A stretch of 64,000 nucleotides of DNA from Liolophura sinensis (GCF_032854445.1 NC_088301.1:1674001-1738000); one strand, 5' to 3'. Counted from the first letter of the stretch, positions 48,801-53,322 are shown. Notes: generated by a model not told the origin, from the letters alone. Translations and numbers: made by a program.

Positions 48801-51417
48801 CACACTCATTCCTCAGTAAGTGTCAATATCTTCACCTGCCTCTTTGCTGTGGTTACTTCCCTTGAATGTGCAAGCCTTTTTGGATCCAGGCTGCCAGCAG
48901 AGTTTCAGAAAAGCATCAAGTTATCTTGTGATACATGAATTCCAAAAGTAAATCAGTCAATCAATGATCAGTCATATCAATCAGTGGTTTATTTGAGGTT
49001 AAATGTTGTTTCGGAAATTGGTCCGCAGCAGCCATTATGGTTCATGACTGGCATATGAATGTTTGAGGACCTGTATTCACAAAAGTGTTTGCACACGCCT
49101 GTGACAGAGTTTGTTTTTATAATTTTCTAGATTTATGAAAGAGAGGCTGAAGCCAATAATAAAGACAGAGGAGCAGTTTCTCTACCTGTGCCACCTTGTT
49201 GGACCCTTCTTACAGCGCTTCCATGCAGAGAGGACGCGCTGTCTTCTAGAGGTGAGAACAGCACATACCGGGGTGGGAAGTCTGAAAATGAGAGAGGGAA
49301 ACCTGAAACTGGGATGGGGAACCAGAAGCTGAGAGAAGGAAACCTGAAATTGGGAGATGTGAAACCTCATAACTTGAGAGGGAAACCAGAAACTAGTAAA
49401 GGGAAACCTGAAACTAGTAAAGGAAAGCATGAAACTGGGAGAGGGGAAACCTGGAATTGGGAGAGTAGAGAACCTCATAACGGAACAGGGAAACCTAAAA
49501 CTAATAAAGGAAAACCTTAAACTAGTAAAGGAAAACATGAAACTGGGAGAGGGGAAACCTGGAATTGGGAGAGTGGGAAACCTCATAACAGAACTGGGAA
49601 ACTTGAAACTAATAAAGGAAAACCCTAGTAAAGGGAATCCTGAAATTTGGAAAGGATGTAGATGTGTTTTGCCTCTCACACATGGACATAAAGACTATAA
49701 AACAACTGCTGTCAGACATTTGTCTTCGATGGCGCTCTGTTCAGAAGCCAAGCATGAATTTGTTATTGAATACAGGGACAAACATGTGCCATTTAACTGA
49801 GTAACTGAATCCATAACATCTTTCACAATGTGGCAAGCTTACATGTAAATAAATATATGATTAAAGTAAACAGCACACACATTTCTGAAAGAAAGGTAAG
49901 AAAACATACCTTTCAGGACACTGTAACATGCGTACACATATCATTTTTGTTGTTATCAGATCAAACGTACACAAAAATGTAACCAGATTTGTTCCATCAT
50001 GGCTTCAAGTCTTAAAATCCAGGCAGTTTAGGAGATATTAACAGAATGTATTGGTGCAAATGAAAAGTAAAAAAATATCAGCAACCTTCCAGGAAGAAGG
50101 CATGGAAATCTACCCTATTTCTTCTAAATTTGGGACACCTGGTCTGGTTATTTTAGCTAATACATAAGTAATTCTATAGCAGGAAAATTTAGTTTCTTGT
50201 TTTTTCACATGGTTGTACCATCTAATGAACAACATACTCATATCTTTACTTTTCCAAAAGGCTGGTAGCGAAATGTAATATTCTACTTTCAACACTATTA
50301 ATATCTGTCCCAAATTTTAGAAGAATTTGGGTATTTATTTTTTATTTATGTGATTGGTATTTTATGCCACATTCAAGAATATTTTACTTCTATGGCTTTA
50401 GCTGTGGGGAAACTCGCAGGTTGCTTCATAGTAAGCTCGGGGGCCTCGGTGGCTCAGTTGGTTAGCGCGCTAGCGCAGCGTAATGACCCAGGAGTCTCTC
50501 ACCAATGCGGTCGCTGTGAGTTCAACTCCAGCTCATGCTGGCTTTCTCTCCAGCCGTATGTGGGAAGGTCTGTCAGCTACCTGCGGATGGTCGTGGGTTT
50601 CCCCCGGGTTCTGCCCGGTTTCCGCCCACCATAATGCTGGCCGCCGTTGTATAAGTGAAATATTCTTGAGTACGGCGTAAAACCCCAATTAAGAAGAAAA
50701 AAAAAACAAAGTCATAGTAAGCTGCAATAAGGAGCATGTATAATGTGTGTTTCAGCTGACTGTGGAGCTGTATGAGATTCTGGAAATCATAGACAGGTCA
50801 TGTGATCACTTGAGATACATTGACCCCATCACAGATTTCCTGTATCCTTTTGAATGATTTTAATTGCTCTCTCAGCAGTGGGGAATGCTTTGAATCCTCA
50901 GGAGACGTTCATGTAGATTGTTGTTTCCTGGTGATCTTGTTGTTTCCTTGTGATCTTATAGTTTCCTTGAGATCTTGTTGTTTCCTTGTGATCTTTTTTC
51001 CTTGTAATATTGTTGTTTCCTTGAGATATTGTTGTTTCCTTGTGATCTTCTTTCCTTGTGATCTTGTTGTTTTCTTGAGATCTTGTTTTTTCCTTTGTGA
51101 TCTTGTTGTTTCATTTGTGATCTTGTTGTTTCCTTTGTGATCTTGTTGTTTCCTTGTGATCGTGTTGTTACATGTATCCAGCTTTTCCTTCCTTTCATCA
51201 TTTTTTTCAGGCCTTGTATTATAATTCAGAAGTGACCAGCTTTTGAGACTTTATTCTTGACCTTGACCTTAATCTCAGCTATCACATCAAATATATCTTT
51301 GTTGGGGATGGTGTCAAGTCAGAAGTTGGAAAAGTCATCATGAATTTACGACCAGCTCTCAAGTATCGCTTACGATTCATCTCTCATATAAATGTGGATG
51401 AACCTTTATCAGCCTGA
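15778..51417 (+). CDS. MED23: Mediator complex subunit 23 (gene span start to stop; 34 exons listed separately)
   Basis: MED23 (Sur-2, CRSP130) is a nuclear Mediator tail subunit that receives signals from activators such as ELK1 and passes them to RNA polymerase II. I joined 34 exons whose phases all fit, giving about 1351 aa; human MED23 is about 1368 aa and collinear over its length. Diagnostic segments include LLWQHISSQLIFFVLFQF, SLLDSLTVHAKM, ALAPALVETYSRLLVY, IESLGIKGFISQLLPN, HYRVQLLSYLHSLA, DIIAHFSMQGTQPLFL, LPVYFGNVCLRFLP and HAVWHHASIGQLTLIP. The protein is alpha-helical without catalytic residues. The N-terminus differs from vertebrates and the C-terminus is short, ending HINVDEPLSA. 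Introns are loaded with minisatellites, several copied from exon 3' ends; two introns look U12-type. Confidence 0.97.
16855..17122 (+). mobile_element. tRNA-derived SINE (family 1), full length, with target-site duplication
   Basis: Starts GCGTCGGGCCTCCGTGGCTGA, contains the body CCCACCATAATGCTGGCTGC, and ends ATTCTTGAATACGGTGTAA then AAATAAATGAATAAAT. The 10-bp direct repeat ATTTATTCAA flanks it at 16845-16854 and 17123-17132. It sits in MED23 intron 1. Confidence 0.92.
17338..17457 (+). CDS. MED23: MED23 exon 2 (aa 32-71)
   Basis: Acceptor ATTTCAG|AACCAG, phase 0 at both ends, donor CCTGCT|GTGAGC. Contains FWDILAHSPETKKWKKEYAL and aligns with the vertebrate N-terminal segment that ends in FRQFWGGL. 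Confidence 0.88.
17898..18022 (+). CDS. MED23: MED23 exon 3 (aa 72-113)
   Basis: Acceptor CTCCAG|GACAAT. Encodes DNHEIAMKCYVSWVYRQRN then LLFDLLEGLVRD, collinear with human SHEQCIQWIVKF and FLYDCLAMAVE. Donor CCCAA|GTAAGC, leaving phase 2. Confidence 0.92.
18174..18450 (+). repeat. ~30-35 bp irregular minisatellite, about 8 copies
   Basis: Degenerate units of the form GGTTTCCCCTATTGAGGGCA(G)GCTT repeat in MED23 intron 3. No coding segment was found between this and exon 4. Confidence 0.85.
18716..18808 (+). mobile_element. 3' fragment of a family-1 SINE
   Basis: CCTCCCACCATGATGCTGG, then TATAAGTGAAATATTCTTGAC, AAACACCAATCAAATAAAT. Only the last ~90 bp are present. Confidence 0.8.
18938..19049 (+). 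CDS. MED23: MED23 exon 4 (aa 113-150)
   Basis: Acceptor CATTTCAG|ACTTATT. LICETLLNSESLDY and QLIKKVLGGVDYK match human LVCESLINSDTLEW and KLVRKIIGGVDYK. Donor AAG|GTGAGT at 19050. Its 3' two-thirds is the first unit of the 90-bp array that follows. The 925-codon ORF here (18852-21629) is exon plus array, not the mature protein, unless downstream donors are used. Confidence 0.93.
18973..21603 (+). repeat. 90-bp array copied from the 3' part of MED23 exon 4 with its 5' splice site, 29 full copies plus a partial
   Basis: Each unit holds 77 bp of exon 4 (TGGATTATAA to GACTACAAG) plus GTGAGTGGTAATA of the intron. Period is exactly 90 bp. Variation is by substitution (AATTGT/AATCGT, GTGTGG/ATGTGG, CAGCTGATC/CAGTTTTTC), never by an indel or stop, so the frame stays open for 2.6 kb. 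AAGGTGAGT is kept in every copy. Each unit also contains ACATTTCAG, an acceptor-like word. Confidence 0.98.
21630..22107. other. MED23 intron 4, 3' part, no feature recognised
   Basis: Ordinary AT-rich intron between the exon-4 array and exon 5. Small ORFs show no homology I recognise. Confidence 0.6.
22108..22206 (+). CDS. MED23: MED23 exon 5 (aa 151-183)
   Basis: Acceptor TTTTCAG|GGCTGT; encodes GCRDLLRLILEKCQMIPN, as human GVRDLLKVILEKILTIPN. Donor ATCAGT|GTGAGT. Phase 0 both ends. Confidence 0.95.
22483..22587 (+). CDS. MED23: MED23 exon 6 (aa 184-218)
   Basis: Acceptor CCTGTAG|GTTGTG; encodes VVGYILDRNACLLPSYFAVN, like human IAYILERNACLLPAYFAV. Donor CACTGG|GTAAGT. Confidence 0.95.
22759..22828 (+). 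CDS. MED23: MED23 exon 7 (aa 219-242)
   Basis: Acceptor TTGCAG|AAAATG; encodes KMGRLLSDFVQGFRPAAQM. Donor ATAG|GTCAGT, phase 1 out. Confidence 0.93.
23325..23437 (+). CDS. MED23: MED23 exon 8 (aa 242-279)
   Basis: Acceptor TTTTCAG|GCAGAT; encodes RSHLMPIVGHSLSTGNVWRL and LSGPLPYNK, as human RCSLLPVV and GLLPYDK. Donor AACAAG|GTATTG. Confidence 0.93.
23627..23852 (+). mobile_element. Diverged family-1 SINE, near full length
   Basis: Head GCGTCTGTGGCCAAGTTGG, TTAGCGTGCCAGCG, B-box-like GAGTTCAAGTCGAG, body GTTGGCCGCCATTG, tail ATTCTTGAGTAATACGGCG and CAATCAAATAAAT. In MED23 intron 8; no clear target-site duplication seen. Confidence 0.88.
23993..24088 (+). CDS. MED23: MED23 exon 9 (aa 280-311)
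   Basis: Acceptor GTTGCTAG|GAATATCAG. A second AG 9 bp on (ATATCAG|GAGCCG) would drop three residues in frame. The first is preferred because EYQEPQTALLRY matches the length of human DLFEPQTALLRY. Continues VLEQPYSRDMICSMLGLNKQ; donor AAACAG|GTACAG. Confidence 0.9.
24462..24659 (+). CDS. MED23: MED23 exon 10 (aa 312-377)
   Basis: Acceptor GGCCAG|GCCAAA; encodes AKQRCPVLEDQLVDMVVLAM and LLWQHISSQLIFFVLFQF, almost identical to human. Donor GAAAAG|GTAGAT. Confidence 0.97.
24780..24895 (+). mobile_element. Degenerate SINE tail
   Basis: TTGCTGGCATCTTCAAAGTG, AAATATTTGCAAGTGTGGCG, TAAAAACACAAGC resemble the family-1 3' end. Much decayed. Confidence 0.45.
25080..25166 (+). CDS. MED23: MED23 exon 11 (aa 378-406)
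   Basis: Acceptor GTGCAG|CTAAAA; encodes LKGRNLKKGRNHLMWVLLQF and ISGSIQKNP. Donor CCG|GTAAGA. An array starts within a few bases of this donor. Confidence 0.96.
25170..26138 (+). repeat. ~28-30 bp minisatellite adjoining the exon-11 donor, about 33 copies
   Basis: Units like CCCATGGAATACAGACAGG then TCATTC, with higher-order order (similar runs near 25580-25760 and 25850-26010). The first unit begins 5 bp after the GT of the donor but carries no exon bases. Plus ORFs of 258 and 223 codons come from this unit. Confidence 0.94.
26270..26472 (+). CDS. MED23: MED23 exon 12 (aa 407-474)
   Basis: Acceptor GTTTTAG|CTGGCG; encodes LADFLPVMKLYDLLYSD, PVPDVNKSVSTHDMAITCIW and PIPTVLSEHIE. Donor ATAGA|GTAAGT, phase 2 out. 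The last ~50 bp are the founder of the next array. Confidence 0.96.
26424..30985 (+). repeat. ~44-bp array copied from the 3' end and donor of MED23 exon 12, about 100 copies
   Basis: Unit: CATCCCACAGTGCTCAGTG, AACACATAGA|GTAAGTACAGAGG. The exon itself reads CCTATCCCAACAGTGCTCAG, TGAGCACATAGA|GTAAGTACAGAGG, so the unit is exon end plus donor plus ~13 intron bases. Some units carry AATGCCTAGTGAGC variants, and about 600-bp blocks repeat (28.4-29.1 and 29.0-29.7 kb). Many minus ORFs of 60-170 codons (CSLSTVGWGLCTYSM and like) are shadows of it. Confidence 0.97.
31126..31190 (+). CDS. MED23: MED23 exon 13 (aa 474-496)
   Basis: Acceptor TTTCAG|ATTTCTG joins GA|A to restore Glu. Encodes FLNQNTALTMNNYRIALICN; donor GCTT|GTGAGT. 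Confidence 0.95.
31515..31683 (+). CDS. MED23: MED23 exon 14 (aa 496-552)
   Basis: Acceptor CTTGCAG|ACAGTA; encodes STNTEYFNLPMSILVESING and PLPMSLLDSLTVHAKM. Donor ATGAG|GTAGGA. Confidence 0.97.
32252..32394 (+). CDS. MED23: MED23 exon 15 (aa 552-600)
   Basis: Acceptor TTCTCAG|CTTAATT; encodes LIHSIVTKVIRLAGNRGS, VALAPALVETYSRLLVYIEI. Donor ATCA|GTAAGT. Confidence 0.97.
32973..33147 (+). CDS. MED23: MED23 exon 16 (aa 600-658)
   Basis: Acceptor TTTCAG|GCCAGT; encodes QLLPNVFKSQAWGILHTLLE, MFSYRLHHIQPHYRVQLL and NHNQLHLC. Donor CTGTG|GTGAGT lies exactly at the join of two copies of the following repeat. Confidence 0.95.
33088..33390 (+). repeat. ~60-70 bp tandem copies of the 3' end and donor of MED23 exon 16, about 4-5
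   Basis: Exonic GAGTTACCTTCATTCCCTGG begins unit 1; unit 2 begins 62 bp later as GAGTTACCTCCCCTCCCTGG, whose first bases are part of the GTGAGT donor. Further copies start near 33223, 33284 and 33345. The copies keep CCTCACACAAACC and, in two cases, GGTGAGTTACC. Confidence 0.92.
33622..33791 (+). CDS. MED23: MED23 exon 17 (aa 658-715)
   Basis: Acceptor TTTCAG|CATGGA completes TG|C (Cys). Encodes MESTALRLITGLGSSEVQPQ and EELNRALVLTLAQAMHVT; donor ACAG|GTGAGA. Confidence 0.97.
34284..34481 (+). CDS. MED23: MED23 exon 18 (aa 715-781)
   Basis: Acceptor GTGTCAG|GTTCGG; encodes WCKDILVNIMHNTPHNWSSH, TLECFPPSLAEFFHKSSLP and VDTEYKKWK. Donor AAGA|GTAAGA. Confidence 0.96.
34981..35047 (+). CDS. MED23: MED23 exon 19 (aa 781-803)
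   Basis: Acceptor CTTTCAG|CCATGG; encodes MANESDIIAHFSMQGTQPLF. Donor TTGTG|GTAAGG. Confidence 0.96.
35590..35925 (+). repeat. 24-bp minisatellite, about 14 copies
   Basis: Unit AGGTAGGTGAAATCACCAGG plus TCAG, in MED23 intron 19. It is a multiple of three and reads open on both strands (88 and 78 codons); no exon match. Confidence 0.95.
36068..36121 (+). CDS. MED23: MED23 exon 20 (aa 803-821)
   Basis: Acceptor ATTTCAG|CATCTT; encodes ILWKNLLDDNRIPPTAY, as human LLWKMLLETDHINQIGY. Donor ACAA|GTAAGT. Confidence 0.93.
36271..36970 (+). repeat. 70-bp minisatellite, 10 copies
   Basis: Unit starts ATTTTATCACTCAATCATGC and includes ACAGCTTGGTGG and ACTTGACACATG. The period is exactly 70 bp; the last three copies diverge (GGGAAATTTTC). 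In MED23 intron 20. Confidence 0.96.
37215..37265 (+). other. Coding-like fragment in MED23 intron 20
   Basis: ACAAACAG is followed by a stretch reading RNVEDLELYKYLVKSS, which looks protein-like and runs into the 57-bp array. It does not correspond to MED23 and may be a cryptic exon or an inserted fragment of another gene. Unrecognised. Confidence 0.3.
37270..37962 (+). repeat. 57-bp minisatellite, 12 copies, open in two plus frames
   Basis: Unit TCATTCCTCCATGAACTCC, AGTTCCCCATGTTCTTGCCC, GTCGTGTATTATAAAGTG. One frame gives HSSMNSSS/PCSCPSC, the other FLHELQFPMFLP/VVYYKV; the second has the more ordinary protein composition. Copies are almost identical. Not part of MED23 coding by position or phase. 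Confidence 0.95.
38148..38256 (+). CDS. MED23: MED23 exon 21 (aa 821-857)
   Basis: Acceptor GTTGTCAG|AGTGCT; encodes VLDRLGPRLLSLHLRTFADY, LVQEFSSSAATQLVNR. Donor AACAGG|GTAAGC; the exon end founds the next array. Confidence 0.96.
38240..38965 (+). repeat. 56-bp (and longer variant) array copied from the 3' end and donor of MED23 exon 21, about 11 copies
   Basis: The exon end CAGCTTGTCAACAGG|GTAAGCAGCAGAA is matched by repeated AACTTGTGAACAAG|GTAAGCAGCAAAA, followed by GGAAAGTCAAGGCCTAATGC. Some units are ~100 bp and include CTTACCTTTACCTTCAGTTCC. Confidence 0.94.
39236..39307 (+). CDS. MED23: MED23 exon 22 (aa 858-881)
   Basis: Acceptor TTCTTAG|ATGGTT; encodes MVGALNDLVWKCNVVTIERL and ILCL. 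Donor TTG|GTAAGT. Confidence 0.96.
39651..39761 (+). CDS. MED23: MED23 exon 23 (aa 882-918)
   Basis: Acceptor AACCAG|GCACTG; encodes ALRNLEGNEAQVSFFIIQLL and PPDFKMRLTDFIRE. Donor GAG|GTGAGT. The unique 5' third shows this first copy is the real exon. Confidence 0.97.
39689..40815 (+). repeat. 81-bp array copied from the 3' two-thirds and donor of MED23 exon 23, about 14 copies
   Basis: Each unit runs TTCTTCATCATACAGCTGTT to TTCATCAGAGAG|GTGAGTTAG. Almost all downstream copies keep GAG|GTGAGT; the last has GAG|GTCAGT. The unit is a multiple of three, but GTGAGTTAG puts a TAG in frame, so retention would truncate the protein. Confidence 0.97.
40850..41455 (+). repeat. ~40-43 bp minisatellite, about 14 copies
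   Basis: Unit TTATGATGTACTGGTTAAGC, TCTCTCACTGAATGCAAG. Directly follows the exon-23 array in the same intron; no exon match. Confidence 0.95.
41903..41962 (+). CDS. MED23: MED23 exon 24 (aa 919-938)
   Basis: Acceptor GTTCCAG|AATTCT; encodes NSPEHWLQNNWHEKHMAFHR. Donor CACAGA|GTGAGT. Confidence 0.97.
42035..43245 (+). repeat. 49-bp minisatellite, about 24 copies
   Basis: Unit GTGCTACATGTACATGTATA, TCTATTAGAGAAACC, TTATTACCTAGAAG. Earlier copies are more diverged (GGCAGGTGC), the middle is homogeneous. Rich in the palindrome TACATGTA. In MED23 intron 24. Confidence 0.96.
43661..43768 (+). CDS. MED23: MED23 exon 25 (aa 939-974)
   Basis: Acceptor TTGAACAG|AAGTAC; encodes KYSENFYYEGSQDANSPNQ and HPYLPVYFGNVCLRFLP. 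Donor CCC|GTACGT. Confidence 0.97.
44162..44261 (+). CDS. MED23: MED23 exon 26 (aa 975-1008)
   Basis: Acceptor TTTGTCAG|GTTCTG; encodes VLDIVIHRFLELPPVGKSLE and HLGGLYKFH. Donor CATG|GTGAGT. Confidence 0.97.
44653..44751 (+). CDS. MED23: MED23 exon 27 (aa 1008-1041)
   Basis: Acceptor ATTTCCAG|ACCGCC; encodes RPITYLYNTLHYYERKLASR and LKRKLVHSIT. Donor ACAG|GTACGT. Confidence 0.96.
44660..45265 (+). repeat. ~60-64 bp array fusing two parts of MED23 exon 27 with its donor, about 7 copies
   Basis: The first downstream copy still has exonic TACAATACTCTACATTA, TTATGAGAGGAAGTTGGC. Later units join exonic CATCACCTACATGTACAAC directly to CTCTATTACAG|GTGAGTTAG, skipping the middle of the exon. ACAG|GTGAG or CTG|GTGAG is kept in most copies. 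Confidence 0.92.
45284..45421 (+). CDS. MED23: MED23 exon 28 (aa 1041-1087)
   Basis: Acceptor ATTTCAG|GTGCTC; encodes ALKDIRPANWCLSEDYQKY and YYVKLLGRLVD. Ends GTGGATA|ATATCCTTTT, an AT-type U12 donor; the final A with exon 29 CC gives Thr, as in human RLVDTM. Confidence 0.93.
45422..46701 (+). other. MED23: U12-type AT-AC intron of MED23
   Basis: The 5' splice site is ATATCCTTTT, the exact U12 consensus. Near the 3' end, GCCTTAACTC (46683-46692) fits the U12 branch site, with the intron ending GGTCAC 12 bases after the presumed branch A. These borders restore the reading VDT-LSGKSP, which matches human VDTMAGKSP; GT-AG alternatives do not fit the protein as well. Confidence 0.9.
45541..46382 (+). 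repeat. 23-bp minisatellite, about 36 copies, inside the U12 intron
   Basis: Unit GGATTGCGGTCTTGTATCC plus TGCA, starting about 120 bp after the AT-type donor. ORFs of 64-133 codons on both strands are repeat translations. Confidence 0.95.
46702..46867 (+). CDS. MED23: MED23 exon 29 (aa 1087-1142)
   Basis: Starts after an AC 3' splice site; encodes LSGKSPPPFPNCDWRFNEF, PNPAAHALHATCVELMAL. Donor AAATG|GTAAGT. Confidence 0.93.
47314..47386 (+). CDS. MED23: MED23 exon 30 (aa 1142-1166)
   Basis: Acceptor CTCCACAG|TGGCAC; encodes GTQLPRDKIMSWMNAVGLVL, TALP. Donor CCT|GTACGT. Confidence 0.95.
47387..48603. other. MED23 intron 30, nothing recognised
   Basis: 1.2 kb of AT-rich intron without arrays, one of the few long array-free introns of the gene. 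The ORF at 47781-47975 has no recognisable homology. Confidence 0.55.
48604..48815 (+). CDS. MED23: MED23 exon 31 (aa 1167-1237)
   Basis: Acceptor TTGACAG|GACACA; encodes YWQVLNERIVEVMQCQ, FQLFDFSVCHSVFAEMHL and LALSHAVWHHASIGQLTLIP. Donor CCTCA|GTAAGT. Confidence 0.97.
49131..49251 (+). CDS. MED23: MED23 exon 32 (aa 1237-1277)
   Basis: Acceptor TTCTAG|ATTTAT; encodes FMKERLKPIIKTEEQFLYLC, HLVGPFLQRFHAERTRCLLE. Donor GAG|GTGAGA. Confidence 0.97.
49275..49635 (+). repeat. ~22-24 bp degenerate minisatellite with higher-order duplication
   Basis: Units like GAAACCTGAAACTGGGAGAG(GG). A roughly 110-bp block near 49400-49500 recurs near 49510-49620. Begins ~25 bp after the exon-32 donor but has no exon bases. 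Gives a 165-codon minus ORF. Confidence 0.88.
50344..50425 (-). mobile_element. 3' fragment of a family-1 SINE, inverted
   Basis: ATTGGTATTTTATGCCACAT, TCAAGAATATTTTACTTCTA is the reverse complement of the SINE tail. A second, complete SINE is inserted just to the right in the opposite orientation. Confidence 0.8.
50438..50711 (+). mobile_element. tRNA-derived SINE (family 1), full length, well preserved, with target-site duplication
   Basis: Head GGGGGCCTCGGTGGCTCAGT, TGGTTAGCGCGCTAGCGCAG; body CACCATAATGCTGGCCGCCG; tail ATTCTTGAGTACGGCGTAAA and poly(A). The 12-bp direct repeat TCATAGTAAGCT flanks it at 50426-50437 and 50712-50723. The least decayed copy in the window. Confidence 0.95.
50756..50841 (+). 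CDS. MED23: MED23 exon 33 (aa 1278-1306)
   Basis: Acceptor GTTTCAG|CTGACT; encodes LTVELYEILEIIDRSCDHLR, YIDPITDF. Ends TTCCT|GTATCCTTTT. Confidence 0.95.
50842..51278 (+). other. MED23: Probable U12-type GT-AG intron of MED23
   Basis: The 5' splice site GTATCCTTTT matches the U12 consensus RTATCCTTT. The 3' end TATTCTTGACCTTGACCTTA, ATCTCAG has several U12 branch-like words (TTCTTGAC, CCTTGAC, CCTTAAT) 8-18 bases before the AG. The junction gives DFLYHIKYIF, as human DFLYHMKYMF. Confidence 0.85.
50925..51165 (+). repeat. ~19-bp minisatellite, about 13 copies
   Basis: Unit GATCTTGTTGTTTCCTTGT. Lies inside the second U12-like intron and contributes the ORFs at 50820-51201. Confidence 0.92.
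51279..51417 (+). CDS. MED23: MED23 last recognised coding exon (aa 1306-1351 and stop)
   Basis: Acceptor AATCTCAG|CTATCA; encodes HIKYIFVGDGVKSEVGKVIM and NLRPALKYRLRFISHI, as human LKPALKLRLRFITHI. The final NVDEPLSA then TGA (51415-51417) has no vertebrate counterpart and lies in the first unit of a tandem repeat. A further coding exon downstream cannot be excluded. Confidence 0.92.
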
Positions 51418-51830
51418 AGAATTCCTCACATAAATGTGCATCAGCCTGAAGAATTCCTCACACAAATGTGCATCAGCCTGAAGAATTTCTCACATGAATG
51501 TGCATCAGCCTGAAGAATTCCTCACATAAATGTGCGTCAGCCTGAAGAATTCCTCACATAAATGTGCATCAGCCTGAAGAATTCCATGTAATTGTGGATG
51601 AACCTTTATCAGCCTGAAGAATTCCTCACATAAATGTGCATCAGCCTGAAGAATTCCTCACATAAATGTGCATCAGCCTGAAGAACTCCTCACATAAATG
51701 TGCATCAGCCTAAAGAATTCCTCACATAAGTGTGCATCAGCCTGAAGAATTCCATGTAATTGTGGATGAACCTTTATCAGCGTGAAGAGTTCCTTGCATA
51801 AATAAATATAAATCTAGGTTGAAGAATTTA
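51381..51830 (+). repeat. ~32-bp array copied from the MED23 stop-codon region
   Basis: The gene's end CTCATATAAATGTGGATG, AACCTTTATCAGCCTGAAG is repeated as CTCACATAAATGTGCATC, AGCCTGAAGAATTC. Full-length copies with GTGGATGAACCTTTATCAGC recur near 51590 and 51762. AATAAA at 51801-51806 is a possible poly(A) signal. Confidence 0.93.
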
Positions 51831-52500
51831 CCAAATAATTGTGAATGAACCTGCATCAGCATGAAGAATTTCTCACATGAATATGGACAAATCTTCAGCA
51901 GAATCAAGAATTCCTCATGTAATTGAGGATGAACCTGCATCAGCATGAAGAATTTCTCACATGAATATGGACAAATCTTCAGCAGAATCAAGAATTCCTC
52001 ATGTAATTGAGGATAAACCTGCATCAGCATGAAGAATTTCTCACATGAATATGGACAAATCTTCAGCAGAATCAAGAATTCCTCATGTAATTGAGGATGA
52101 ACCTGCATCAGCATGAAGAATTTCTCACATAAATATGGACAAATCTTCAGCAGAATCAAGAATTCCTCATGTAATTGAGGATGAACCTGCATCAGCATGA
52201 AGAATTTCTCACATGAATATGGACAAATCTTCAGCAGAATCAAGAATTCCTCATGTAATTGAGGATGAACCTGCATCAGCATGAAGAATTTCTCACATGA
52301 ATATGGACAAATCTTCAGCAGAATCAAGAATTCCTCATGTAATTGAGGATGAACCTGCATCAGCATGAAGAATTTCTCACATGAATATGGACAAATCTTC
52401 AGCAGAATCAAGAATTCCTCATGTAATTGAGGATGAACCTGCATCAGCATGAAGAATTTCTCACATGAATATGGACAAATCTTCAGCAGAAACAAGAAGC
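51831..52500 (+). repeat. 84-bp array, about 8 copies, related to the MED23 stop-codon repeat
   Basis: Unit combines GATGAACCTGCATCAGCATG, AAGAATTTCTCACATGAATA, TGGACAAATCTTCAGCAG and AATCAAGAATTCCTCATG. GATGAACCT-CATCAGC-TGAAGAATT-CTCACAT is the same core as the preceding array. A 252-codon minus ORF (84 bp = 28 codons) is a by-product. Confidence 0.94.
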
Positions 52501-52935
52501 ATTAGTGTGAAGAATTTACCGCATAAGTTCGGATGAACCTTCATTAGCGTGAAGAATTTACCACATAAGTTTGAATGAACCTGCATTAGTGTGAAGAATT
52601 TACCGCATAAGTTTGGATGAACCTTCATTAGCGTGAAGAATTTCCCACATAAATTTGAATGAACCTGCATTAGTGTGAAGAATTTACCGCATAAGTTCGG
52701 ATGAACCTTCATTAGCGTGAAGAATTTACCACATAAGTTTGAATGAACCTGCATTAGTGTGAAGAATATACCGCATAAGTTTGGATGAACCTTCATTAGC
52801 GTGAAGAATTTCCCACATAAATTTGAATGAACCTGCATCAGTGTGAAGAATTCCCAAATATTTGTGGAGGATCCTTTATTAGTGTGAAGAATTCAAACAT
52901 ACTTGTGGATGGACGTACATCAGCTTTAAGAGTAT
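52501..52935 (+). repeat. 42-bp array, about 9 copies, same core
   Basis: Unit GAAGAATTTACCGCATAAG, TTCGGATGAACCTTCATTAG, CGT, alternating with a diverged partner (TTTGAATGAACCTGCATTAG) to give an 84-bp higher order. The 125-codon minus ORF is repeat translation. Confidence 0.92.
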
Positions 52936-53164
52936 TTCACAAAACTGAAGATGAAGTGTTACAGTTTGAAAAATATTTTTGCATATGTGCGGATGAACGG
53001 CTGTCATTGTCATTTGCAAAGTGCACCTTTTGATTAATGTGGAAGAATATGTGGAAACATCATGTCTCACATACATGTTTACAATGTGTCTGTGAAAAAC
53101 TGTGAGACAGTGAAAATCTCCAGCAGAAATATGGATGAGCGTTTGTCAGTACCCCACCACAATG

Positions 53165-53322
53165 CTCTGCCTGGTTTCCTCCCACTCAAATGCTCTGCGT
53201 GCTTCCCTCCCACCATAATGCCATGCTCGGCCTCCTCCCACCATAATGCTCTGCCTAATTTCCTCTCTTTATAAGTGAAATATTCTGAAGAATGGTGGAG
53301 AACACCAACCAAATAAATAAAT
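53165..53322 (+). mobile_element. Degenerate family-1 SINE 3' half with internal tandem copies
   Basis: CTGGTTTCCTCCCACTCAAA, CCCACCATAATGCC and CCACCATAATGCTCTGCC, then TATAAGTGAAATATTC and AAATAAATAAATAAAATG. The CCACCATAATGC segment is present three times. Confidence 0.75.

Noticed and set aside
51737..52495. Minus-strand 252-aa ORF
   Set aside because: Translation of the 84-bp array derived from the MED23 3' end.
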